DNA from: Daphnia carinata
Lineage: Eukaryota; Arthropoda; Branchiopoda; Diplostraca; Daphniidae
DNA: 64,000 nt
Assembly: GCF_022539665.2 (NCBI RefSeq)
Contig: NC_081334.1
Coordinates: forward strand, 5,860,424 to 5,924,423
Direction of reading: 5' to 3'
The notes under the pieces were generated by a model that saw only the letters and a list, made by a program, of their open reading frames with translations, did no database searches and was not told the DNA's origin. Position 1 is the first letter of the stretch. Every line of letters starts with the position of its first letter. Below are positions 42,501 through 54,043 of the stretch, in pieces. The position numbers were made by a program, and so were the translations under genes.

Positions 42501-45500
42501 GATTACAGATCCTGATTCTGTTGCCAAATTTAAAATAACCTTGAGATGCCCGTGTTTGTACAAGGTCAACGTTCCCGATGGCGTGACATCTATTCATTGT
42601 TAACTTGTCATTTGAAAAAGGATGTGTCGAAGGGTGTGGTCTTTAGTCTATTGTCGCATATTTTACCTGAACTTTGAGTCTTCGGAGGATGCCGAGGACG
42701 AGGTTTCTTAAGTAAAGTGCTAAATAATTATGCAAGGTACCGTTAGCCATTAGCTTTTATCGAGTGTAGTGTCTCAATGCAAATGTAATGCCATGTATTA
42801 ATGGTTTGTCCATGAATAGGAAAACGTGTATGCTGCTCGATGATTCCAAGTTGAAAAATTTGCAGTATGAAATTCTCACGACTATGGAGTCCACATCCAG
42901 GGTGGAAGCTCGTCGTAACGCCGGATACCTTTATGCTATTCAACATGGAGCACGCCATATTTTTGACTCTTATCCGGAGACGTACACGTCAGCAAAAATT
43001 CCATTGGAGGTAACGTACCAGACGGCCGATTCAATAGTGCATCATCAGTTTGAATTGTTCTAATACAAATTTTGTCAACGGTCTTTTATGTGGCCTTTTC
43101 CAGACCTTCAAACGCGAAATGCTTCGTCAGCTGCAGAACGTTGCCCTGAATGTTGCCCTTGGCGTAGTTAGCGAGAGGCCTTACGTGAAGAGAGTTCAAA
43201 ATCCGTATGCCCACTTTGGTCGGCCGGACCTCTGGACAGAAGGCTTCAGGCGGAATAATCAACGTTTCATTCACAACCACATCTATAGGATCTGCGAAGT
43301 CAGACCACCATCTATAGAAAAGGTAAATTAGATCGTGTGTGTCATTTGATTGTAGTCCACTTCATTATTTCGTAAGGGGATCGAATTCCCTGATGCAAAT
43401 TTCCAGCTTATGGAACCATACCGCTATCAAAACTGGTCTCTCAGGTTTACGCAAATTGAAAAATCTCATTTTTAATGCAATTTTTCAATACCTGTTAGTT
43501 TTGCTGTTAAAAAGGAAATACTTTGTTTCTAATTGGCCGTTACGCGTTACGTAATAATCTGTAACGGTATTCGCTTTTTTTTTGTTATCAGAGGCAATAG
43601 CCCGAAGCCAAGTTTTTCATGACTGATAAGTGTGTATATTGCTACTAGATGTCTTGCAACCGCTAATTGAATTTTTGTGTAAATTGAACTTGCGGCCATC
43701 GTAGATGAGGCAAGATTGGATGTCTAGATTGAATTGTTTCCTTTGATTTAAATCTGTTTAAGACATTACCAATTAAATGCTGGGACATTGAACTTTTAAT
43801 AAAACCACGTTTCTTTTCACTTCAGTTTTTAGACATAGACGAGGATTACTTTGATTGGGCAGCACCAGCCTTAACTTTGCCTGGATCGACGGTAGCACCA
43901 TTTTCTTCCAAAAATACCTTGTACTCGATTGAAGCTTTCTGGGGACTTGTTCTCTTTCCGACCGGCAACTCATCGCAAGCACCTACCATTCCTCCCCATC
44001 TATTGCGAACATTGTGGTACGTAGAAAAACTAGCACACTACCGCAAATTGTTGATTGCCACAAGGCGTCAACCCAAAAAAAGTTTACATAGTAGTTTGAC
44101 CAAATTTCATTCCCCCCCAAAAAAAAATGTAGGAATCAAGCCGTGCTGGGAGACATCGCCGGAAGTCTCAAGTTGTCCCTGGCCAACGTTTCTACGTTGC
44201 AAAGGTAAATGAATTAGACATAACAAGCAAAGACGATTGGTAACAATTAATTGTAGATTTACGGTAATTAAAGAAAAATAGGACAATGTGATTGAATGGG
44301 ATAGGTAACGTGCCTTGTTTGCTGTATTTGGAATCCGTGTCTATACGGTCGATTGATTTCGAAATGACGGGTGAAATTCTCAAATCTCTCTCATTCATGG
44401 TAGACCATTCTTTCCTGCGTTTTGTTTGACTGACCTGCCACACTTTCACTTCCGTTATTGGAAGGGCTTAAGGCCAAAATAGTTTTTATTATTACCCGTT
44501 TCTATTCTTTTTGGTCTCAATACCGGATTGGAATTTCCATGAGCCAGTGCTTAAGGGCTTAACAAAAACGTAAAAATTAGAAGGGATAACAGTTGAAATC
44601 TTTTTCCAATACTGTACTAAATAAAAGAAAAAAGCCGGTTATAGACTTGTATCGTTAAAAACTTTAAAAAGTATCACGCCCTACATGTTCCAGTTCCGAA
44701 TTTGGTTTCAAACCCATTTTGTGTTTTGAACGAACGATTTTTTGATGGGATAACAAACAACAAGGTCAAATTGGAAAACGTAGGACACAATGAAGGAAAG
44801 TAAACCTTTTGTTTTTTTCTCAGCTATAGCAGTCTGGCTGATTCGCATCGTTGTTGGGCTATGATAATTATGTTCGCTGTAAAAGGATCCGCCTGTATAA
44901 ACAACTTTCACATCAACGTAGTTCACTTGGCTAATTGAATACTAAATTGTATGCGTTAGCAACACCTTTTCCACTGCGTGATGACTCATGCCAATTGTTT
45001 CTCCAGTCGTGCCTATAATTCATTTCTAATGTATACATTTTTTTAAATTGATTTTTAAACACAGACGTGAGAAAAGCCGAAAAAATCCAGCGGATTTGCG
45101 CGAACCGGATGGCCTCGCCAGCTTCCTGCTAAAATGGACGTGCTCGACCCGTTCGTCATTGAGCTGCACGCGCGATCTCTTCCAGACCATGTACCAGTTC
45201 CACTACATCTCTTTCAGAAGCCTTGGTCTTTTGCAGAGCTGGATCAACGATCTACAGCGCTCCCATTACCTCGAGCCGCCCGTTATACCTCGTCGTAGGG
45301 GCCAAATGAACCCCTGTTTAGGTGCCGATGGCCTCTACGGTGTAGCCTTCTATCCGGCCCTTCCGGTCAAATCCATTAGCATGGAACAGCTTGAGCGACG
45401 CAATGCAACAATTGAACGTTTTAAAAAAGAAGAAACACGACTGGATGCCTTGAACCGTGCCTTAAGCGAGACATTAGATGTTAGCCAATCGAGGCCTAAT

Positions 45501-48140
45501 GTTCGTGATCTCGTCATTCAAGGCTCCAGCATCGCGTACAGCCAAACAGGTGAACACAACATTGCAAAGGAGGAACCAGTAGTTGTTCTCTCTATTGACG
45601 CTGAAGGCACTCACGAAAATCCAATTTCGTCCCGTCACGCGAAACTCTATGATAGCCACGGGACAATCGAGATGCCGATAGTACGCGAGTTCACAGACAA
45701 TGCCTGTCCGGGCTATTCGCAACTTCTGCCGCACGTACCTGAAAATCCTTTTAACAACATCTTACTCATCGTGGCTATGACGGCCATGCGCTACGAAATG
45801 ATCCCTATGTTCGAAGTCGTTTACCGTGAACACTTTCGCAACATCCTTTATTGTGGCAGTCCTCACGACTCCATTGAAATCTTCTTGCGCAAGTATCAAC
45901 TGTCGGAAGATCGCTCCTTCTCCTTTCTGCCAATTCATTCCAAATATACGTACGAGTGTCTTCTGGGTGCCCTTGAAATGGGCTACAATGTCGACGGATG
46001 GATCATGTCGACCGACGATGCCCTTATCAACAGCTGGAACATCCGCAACATGAACTTTTCGAAACTCTGGTACAGCGGCGATTACAATATCCAAGTCAGT
46101 GGTGCCAACTGGAAAACCTTGGATCCTGGAAGCCAGAAATTACCAAGGAGCCTGGACGGCGTGCAAAAAGTACTCGAATTTCTCAAGAGCTCGTTGATTG
46201 GCTCAGTTTTAATAGACGATGGCGGCAGCATTGGTAGCCGTGGGAATCACGAGCATCATCATCATTACAGTCCGTCCAGAATAACCAAACGGGGAGCGGA
46301 AATTGGAACAGGCAAATTTCAAGACAAATTGCTGTTGGAGAAATCAGTTTCGGAATCTCGGAATCATACGCTGGAACCGCATGATGATGATGCCACATCC
46401 GAACTTTCATCAGACCAAATGCCTCAGTTAAGTGGACGGACATCATTTGACGTGATCGAGATGAGGAAAGCTGTAAACGGCAGCACAGCCCCTCAACCTC
46501 GAAAATTATCTTCTTTAAATTACTTTATTGATACTGGAGTGAACAAAACTGCAATCAACGTTGAATTGATCGAAGACGAGGCAACTACCACAAAAGTTAA
46601 ATCTGAAAACCAAGAAATTGAAGATGCCTTGGCCAAACCACTGAACACTACATCGATTAAATCAGTTGAAATTGATAATCCCACAATTCCAGCAGAAGAT
46701 GAGGACATAACATCCATGGAAATTGAACGATCATTCATGAACGTGCACAGCTCCGATTTAGGCAAGTCTGACGAAATTGGTGATGTTGTGTTACCACCCG
46801 TGGCTGGCGACGTGGAAATCGAGCTACCTTTATTATCCACCCTTCAAAATACAACCTCTGTTGAGGCTGACCTAATTGAAGCTGTCGAGCTAATAGTTTC
46901 TGAAGAAGACGTATTTCCCACTGAAGGCGACGACCTAAGTGAAAGTGAAACAGAAAGACCTGTTTCTGAGGTTTTGCGCAAACTTCTCGTTGCTACTCGC
47001 AATACAACCAATCTGGAACAACCAGATTTGACCGAGGTCATCGAGACAGTAAGCAACGTTTCTACACAGCATAACTCATCATCAACGAGTTCTGCAGAAA
47101 AGCTATCCAATTATACCAACTCACCTCCTGAGCTTACTGTCATTATCGAAGAGATATTAGCAGAAGATATTCAGAACAAACCTGTTTCGGATAAGCAAGA
47201 GAATCCCATGGTCGACTTGCTAGAACATCAGATAAATTCATCAACAGAGCTGTCCGATTCCCGAGAAAATCCCCCACACAATGGCAGTGTCAGTAATTCA
47301 GAGCTCGTCAGTTCGGTCCAAATGGAGGTCACGAAACCTGAAAGTCTTCACAATCAAACAGAAATTGTTGGATTAGAGGTTGCCATTGTTTCCTCTATAT
47401 CTCACAACGAAACGTCGACACCTGTCATCGTTGAAGAGCACAAGCATTCAGAAGAGTCGACTACAACATCCAAAACGACGTCATCGCATACCCGAAATCA
47501 TCCACCAACGATATCGGGAGAAGAAGAGCGGAAGAACGCTGAGTCGTTACATGTTGGTGACACTTTATCGACCTTGAAAGAGCTGTACACGTTGATCAAA
47601 GAAAATCTGGGAGTTCGATCAGATGATGCTGAGGACGTCAGATATGCTGACACAGCATTTTATGGCGGCGATCGCGGATACCGATTGAATCCGAAATCGA
47701 TACACCAATTCCGATGTGAGAAAGGCACTAATCTCGAGTTTTGCAAAGTTTCGTCTGAATTTCTTTACCAACTTTCCGACAACGTTGGCAAAGACTTCCG
47801 ATTGATTTATGACAAAGTGCCAATGTACTACATTCCCAAGAAGGACCAGCTAAAGTTTTATCTTCTCAGCAATCTCATGATGCAACATGGCGTCACCGAC
47901 GAAATTGCCATTCCGCTCATACTGTCTGGCTTGGGGCCCGAAAAGGAATGGGTCAAACTGGAGAAGTCCTATTTTGGCGGGTTAAAGGGTCGAAATAGCG
48001 ACGCTTCTACAAGTAAATATCCATTGTTCAACACCGCAGCCGCCGTATTATACCCGACAGATTTGAACACAGTTACCACCGATCCAAAACTTCAAAAGAT
48101 TTTCTGCTTGAAATACTTGTTGCGAGTTCTTCAGTTGTAA
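39535..48140 (+). CDS. DUF288/STELLO-like type II membrane glycosyltransferase-like protein
   Basis: Seven exons: 39535-39731, 40447-40623, 42820-43009, 43104-43322, 43826-44016, 44133-44204, 45065-48140. Phases join to about 1,373 residues. A short cytosolic tail is followed by one membrane helix (about 22-45), so it is probably a Golgi type II protein. The DUF288-like region begins WIVVTDDQDTAFV and continues with NAGYLYAIQHGARHIFD, NPYAHFGRPDLWTEGF and LWNQAVLGDIAG. The last exon gives HFRNILYCGSPHD, LPIHSKYTYECL and GWIMSTDDALINSW (acidic pair near residue 664). About 450 residues of Ser/Thr/Asn/Glu-rich sequence (46220-47560) with many N-glycosylation sites interrupt the domain. In plants STELLO proteins act in the Golgi on cellulose synthase assembly; the substrate in animals is unknown. 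Splice choice at 44016 rests on restoring WNQAVLGDIAG. Confidence 0.75.
40624..42819 (+). other. 2.2 kb intron of the STELLO-like gene
   Basis: No coding exon is recognised; the flanking exons join in phase and keep the domain continuous. Confidence 0.5.
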
Positions 48141-49561
48141 GAGTCCAACTATGGATGTTTCAGTTTGTAGTCTCACTGCTACAGTCCTTCCAAAAGTATT
48201 CGAACAAGCCTCTGATCGCATTTATCATCACAAGGACTTCCTTTACTTTATCAGGAATTAGATAGGTGAAGCGACACGTATTCAAGTTGTTTACTATAAT
48301 GCTGTTTTATATTTCCAAGATATTCTTGTACAAGATGTTTAAGCTTTTTACTTACGCTGGTACGAAAAGAATTTGCTTCTTTTGACGGAAAAGCAAAACG
48401 CCGGACTTCTCCAAAAAGTAACTACAAAGCGAAAAACTGCAGGTTTCTTACCTGTTCAACATGTGATCTAACTTTATCTCGCCAAGCATTGGCTTATTTT
48501 TGCGTGGGATAATGCATCGTGCATGATGCTGTAAGCCAGCGTATGCCATGTCCGTAGTTATATGGAAGGCCTACTGTCTGCAATGGTGGTTTAAAAAATA
48601 TATAAAAGTTTATCATATTCTATTTTTGTGTATACTGTATGCCTTACCATTTGTATCGTCTATGAATTTCAAATAGAAATGTGGTTATGTTTTGAAACAA
48701 TAATGCCACTTTCTTTTCTTATACAGCGTAGATGTGTTGAACATCGTTTTCAAATCAATGCTTCGCGTAGTGCGCCAAAAGAAAGGATGTTGTAACAATT
48801 ACAAGCATGCAGTTGTACCATGCAACCAGTATTCTTGTTCCAGAGTTCCAAATAAGGACATGGTTTTTGTTTAACGGTTCGTTCTGAATTTTCTCGCGAA
48901 GAAAGAAAGGCGATGGATATATATAAGTGTATCACATAAACCTTAAATATTTGGAACTGAAGACTGAGCAATTTCGTTTGTTAGTGACTGTTCTCCTTTT
49001 AAGTTTGTTTTTATGCAAGCATATAAAAAAAATGGCGAAAGCAGTTTACTATTCTGCGTCTGCTTCCCGTGCACTTTCGTGTGCTCCACATTCTGTGTTC
49101 AAACTACGCTATCATCGTCACAGATACGGGAAGTGTTAATTCTTGACAAGGGGCAAGATCTTGTGGTTTCCGCAATCACGGATAGTGTGCCATCAACATG
49201 CCACCTAAGAAAAAAATAATAAGGATAATCCTAGCCTATTTCTGATCACTGCTAGAATCTTGGATCATGCAATCTTTTCAATTTCTCATGGTGCAAAATT
49301 GCGTAAAAAAATAAATAATATTAGGTGTCTTAAAACGCTGCGATAATCACAACCAACTGCTTTAAAAGAAATACGTCCCACATAACCGGAAAAGGAGTTT
49401 TCTGGCGGGTGTTGATAACCCAAAGTAACCTGGCGTTCAAGTGCACGAGTCCAGCAGACAGAAACTATCTTTCGAGCAGACGAAACAATAAGCCCAACAA
49501 CAGATTGTAAGAACATGGTTTCGTAACTTTTGACTAGTGTGTTCTGTTCCTTGTTAGCGAA
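48141..49561. other. Intergenic region before MFSD6 copy B
   Basis: 1.4 kb of A/T-rich DNA. It should hold the 3' UTR of the STELLO-like gene and the promoter of copy B, but no canonical AATAAA or TATA box stands out. Confidence 0.5.
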
Positions 49562-52118
49562 ATGGATATGGAAATCAACAAAAAACTCCTTCCTATGAAG
49601 GCTCATTATTTCTTTTTCAACGCCGGTATGATACTTCACCCCGTTTCTTATGATCCAATCTAAATCAAATTATTTCAAATGTTAAATCTACACAGGCCTT
49701 GCACCTCTTATGCCCTTCATTCCAACGTACGCCCGGCAATTAGGCGTATCTCAAGTCGGAGTTGGGTTAATGTATACGGTGTTCCCCTTTGTTGGTCTTC
49801 TAGCGAAACCACTCTTTGGCACTATTGCAGATAAATTTAAAATTGGCAAACAAATATTTATCACAGCTATCATTTTTACTGCCATATTCTTTACAAGCAT
49901 CTACTATGTTCCTGCCAAAACCAGTGAAGCAATTATTGATTTCGACTGCAGCATGATGACATTATTAAAAACGTGTGAAGTAAGTGACAACTGCACACTC
50001 ACACGAATTAATTTGGAAAATCCTGACATGATGTCAGCTATGGAGTGCACGCTAACCTGCCATTCACTAGAAAGCCAATTTCTCGAAGAGATGTGCGAAA
50101 CCTGGAATGTTACTGATGTTTGTAACAAAAATGTAACATCAATTGAAATGAAGACCTATTCAAATATGAGCAAGGCACTGTTGGAACAAACATGTCTCTA
50201 TTTCCCTGTAGAAAGTATTACGCTAAATGAAACCAAAGTAGAAAATCCCTACTGTAAAACAGCATCTTCAATGAAGTGTAATACAGTGTGCAACAGTGCA
50301 ACTGTGATGAGTTATCTTCAGAAACCTCTTACAGAAACTCCACAGGAGCCATACTATTCAACCGTCCAATTTCAAATGCTATTTGGCCTAATGATTGGTG
50401 CTTGGGCTAGCACTGCAGTTGTTGTTAGCTTAGGAGATAGCATCTGCTTTAATTTACTGGGTAAGTAATAAATGTGTGTTGCCTAACTTTAACTTTAATT
50501 AATACATTTAATTAATTTTATTTAGGGAGCAAACCGCATGATTATGGAAGACAAAGGTTATGGGGTGCACTAGGTTGGGGTATATCGGCAATTTTTGCCG
50601 GATATCTCATCGATTCAGTGAGCCATGGAAAAAACATGAAAGATTACACGCCAAGTTTCATATTAGTATTTATCATGTTAACGATAAATGCAATTTCTGT
50701 ATCCAGAATCAAGGTTCAACAATTCCACTTTTACGTCCCTAAATCGTTTTTCTTAATATGGCTATATTATTTCTAGATTGATTATCGTCAAGAGCCTTAC
50801 GCATTTCAAAAAGTTGTGTCCCTTTTCAAAGACGTGAAAGTTGTGCTATTCCTATTCAGTTGTATCACATTCGGAATTTGCATAGGTTCGATTTGGCAAT
50901 TCCTTTTCTGGTGAGTATTAATTTTCAATAATATTTGCTGACCATAACCTATTTAAAATACTAACGTTGCGCAGGTATTTAGAAGATCTTGCTTCAGCCC
51001 AAGGATGTGATTCTTTGGAGTGGATCAAGCTTTTGGAAGGCTTAGCCATGGGCATTCAGTGTTTTGCCGGCGAGGCCCCCTTTCTGTTTTTATCAGGTGC
51101 GTAAATCCTTCATCAACAGATGCCCCATAATGAAATCTACCTTCAAACTAATTATTACATTCATGTTGCTGGAATTTTCAGGGTGGTTCTTGAACAAACT
51201 TGGTCACGTTCACACCATGACCATGATTTTGTTAGTTATGGGCTTTCGCCTTATATGTTATTCTTTTCTAACTAACCCATGGCTCACGTTACCGATAGAA
51301 TTACTAAACGGATTAACGCTAGGCGTATATTGGTCAACGGTATTATCCAATTCTTACTTTATTTTATTTTCATTTTACAGTGAACGCATTCTCATTCTTC
51401 TTTTTTTTTCTGTATATACTAGATGACATCTTATGCCTACCTAATAGCTCCACCTGGAGCCGGTTCAACTTTACAGGGTATATTCGGAGCTCTTTTTGAA
51501 GGCATAGGTACTTAATATTTGAAATTGCCTATCTTCTAGTGGATTCGAATTTATATTTTGGACACAGGTACGGCAGTGGGAAGTCTTTTAGGTGGTTTCA
51601 TTTTCCAAAACTATGGAGGAGCTACCATGTACCGTTCCTTCGGAATTTACACGCTAGTTTTTGGTATTCTCTACTCATCCATCCACGCCTTTATGGACCG
51701 AAGAAATAAATTGACACGTAAAGGTAATTTTCTAAAAGACGAGAACATCAAGTTTGGTTTTATTCTAATAACTCTCCGGGTGGGCTACTTAAGCATTGGC
51801 GACTGGCATTGAAGATTATTCAAGCACAGGTATTTTATCGTTAGTTCTGCCGCTCTAGTTGTCGTCGATGTCTCTGTCCATCTCTTTGTTCAACATGAAA
51901 CGTGATTTAGTAGGATTTTTCAGGCTTAAGACTGGACGTAGTCTTTTTGAAACTGCTTGCAGTAGATCGCATTAAGTTTCTTGTTTGTTTGGTAGACGTT
52001 CGTTTATTGTTCCGACCTGTTTTAACATCATCGTTTATACTTGCTTTTTTTTTTATTTATTTCTGAAATTTTAGAATCCTACAGTCGTGTAAATCATGGT
52101 CCTGATGATCGACTGTAA
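49562..52118 (+). CDS. MFSD6-type major facilitator transporter, copy B
   Basis: Ten exons: 49562-49625, 49696-50460, 50526-50713, 50777-50910, 50975-51096, 51182-51339, 51423-51507, 51568-51723, 51815-51829, 52075-52118. Phases join to 576 residues. Exon lengths 134, 122, 158 and 85 are identical to copy A, and the motifs match: KLLPMKAHYFFFNAGLAPLM, GTIADKFKIGKQ, RLWGALGWG, GEAPFLFLSG, NGLTLGVYWST and LQGIFGALFEGIG. The large extracellular loop keeps its Cys pattern and N-glycosylation sites but diverges in sequence. It lacks the micro-exon intron of copy A, and its C-terminal tail is shorter, through a 15-nt exon and a 44-nt last exon. Substrate unknown. Confidence 0.88.
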
Positions 52119-52503
52119 TACTAGAAAACGTAAGGAGTGTTCGTCGTTCGCAATTAGCATCAACGGATTCCTAGTAAGGATACATGGGTGACCTGACGAA
52201 AGAGCTCCAAACTCGGAATTATTCGGGCTCCACTCGTGATCTCCACTCTCGTCTGCGTTTTGTTAACGCAATTAAAGGGAACACAAGTAGTCTATTCTTT
52301 ACTATAGCGAAGCCTTTCATATCAAAAGGGATTCATAACTAGAAATTTTCAGCATGGGATGTTCACATTTATTTTATGAACAATTTAGTACAAGAAATAC
52401 TTTACATTTTCCACTTTCTAAAATAGTCCTATGTATATTTATCACAAGTAAATTCATTCCTTGCTTTTTAAAATTTGGTCGGCAACATTTTGGAATTCAT
52501 AGG
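52119..52503. other. Spacer between MFSD6 copy B and Rab33
   Basis: 385 bp between two convergent genes, holding both 3' UTRs. Confidence 0.5.
52368..52373 (-). terminator. Likely poly(A) signal of Rab33
   Basis: A minus-strand AATAAA 131 bases after the Rab33 stop codon. Confidence 0.5.
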
Positions 52504-53480
52504 TCAACATCCGAAGCATGAATCGTTGACCGTCGTAGGTCTACATGTCAAACCAGTCCGTAACTGAACATTCTGAGCTTCTTCACCAAAGAGAGAACGC
52601 GAACTTTCATTATCCCACTGTGACATCTGAACCGGCATCATTGGTCGGGAATTTTTTAGTTTATGGGCCAAGGTCAGAAAAATTGATTCAACATGATTTG
52701 CTTGGCTGTCATCTTTAGCTGATGTTTCAAAAAGCTAGGAAAGAGAAAGAGAGCAGAATAAGAAGATGTAAGATGGGAGTGATATGCTGAATAAATACTG
52801 GCATGTTATGCATATCAGCAAACATTTGGGCTCTATTAGTATTGACCACTTGAGTTTCTCGGCAATCACATTTGTTTCCAACCAGGATTCTTGGTATTTT
52901 AGTGGTAAGTTGATGATCATTACATTCCTCAATCCAGCTGGATAAAGACTTAAAATTTAAAAATTATAATTTTAGAACAATTATAGACAAAGATTATGTG
53001 TCATCATATATACATACTGTACCTCAAATGAATGAGAATTGGTGACATCATAAACAAAAACCACGGCATTGACATTTCTATAATAGTGATGCACCATTGA
53101 TCTCCTAAATCTTTCCTGTCCAGCTTTCAAGTAGACGAAATCCATACTAAATGCTAAAATATTTGTTTATAACTTAACATACCTGTGTCCCACAACTGCA
53201 ACTAGAAAACAAATAAAGAAAACAATCAGTTGTAATCAATAGTATACAGGTGAACTGAATTTACTTTTAACTGCTCTCCATCAACATCTAACACCCTCTC
53301 CCTAAAGTCTACTCCAATTGTTGCTTCTGTTCTCCCTGGAAATCTTCCTTCACAAAATCTGTAAGTTAAGCAGGTTTTTCCAACAGCTGAATTTCCAACT
53401 ACAATAATCTTGAACACCCTTTTTTGAGGTGATGAAAAGCCTGAGCTGGCTGGAATGTCTGGATTTACCTCCTCCATCAT
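52504..53480 (-). CDS. Rab33: Rab33 small GTPase
   Basis: Five exons: 53480-53265, 53201-53183, 53123-53023, 52948-52799, 52734-52504. Phases join to 238 residues. The P-loop GNSAVGKT is at 29-36, switch [10 protein letters not shown] at about 54-62, WDTAGQERFR at 76-85 (split by introns 1 and 2), NKCD, and ETSAK. The [17 protein letters not shown] and SWIEECNDH segments are typical of Rab33 rather than other Rabs. The C-terminus ends CFGC, which differs from the CXC end common in Rab33 and reads like a CaaX-type or Cys-pair prenylation site. Rab33 acts at the Golgi and in autophagy with ATG16L1 (family knowledge). Two adjacent ATGs begin the frame; the first is used. The second exon is only 19 nt. 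Confidence 0.92.
53183..53201 (-). other. Rab33: 19-nt micro-exon of Rab33
   Basis: It encodes LQLWDT plus one base, needed to complete the switch II motif WDTAGQE. Splice sites AG and GT flank it. Confidence 0.85.
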
Positions 53481-54043
53481 GTTATCACTACAGGTGAAAC
53501 GAAAAATTTTAACTTTAATTTAACTAAACGTAGGTATAAAACTGTAAGTGTCCACGCACTGTTTGAAGCAGAGAATTTTCACCTGATTTTAGTTTACGTT
53601 GGCAACATGATGAGAATAAAGAACGGATTTCTGTATTCGTCTGCTACAGGAGAATCTCAGAGACCCGGGTAAATTTATTTTATACAACCACTTTATGTTT
53701 GGTTTGTTTGCATATAACGAATGTATAGTTCAACAAGTAGTCATCGCATTAATGCTAACACTGTGTGTGATAAAACACATAGATATTGGGAGAGGTGTGC
53801 GAAATACAAACTGTCATAACACAGGAGACGGGCATTGGGCCTAAGAACCCTTGAGATTGGAATACGGTACGCAAGAGCAGGCTTCGTTCAGCCATTTTTT
53901 AGCTCAAAGTGTTCGGCCGGCAGCACGAGGCTTTTTCACGGTTAACCTGTGTCATCATCGGTTGAAAGGAAACCGGCATTTAATGGTTTTGGGAAACAAA
54001 TTTTGATACTTCACGGCGAGAACAGGATATCTTTCCTTAAAAA
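53481..54043. promoter_or_regulatory. Divergent promoter region Rab33 / NAA15
   Basis: 563 bp between diverging start codons. No clear TATA box or repeated element was seen. Confidence 0.5.

Noticed and set aside
43826-44020. Splice of the STELLO-like exon after TGGTAC at 44020
   Set aside because: It puts the next exon in a frame lacking family similarity; the donor four bases earlier restores WNQAVLGDIAG.
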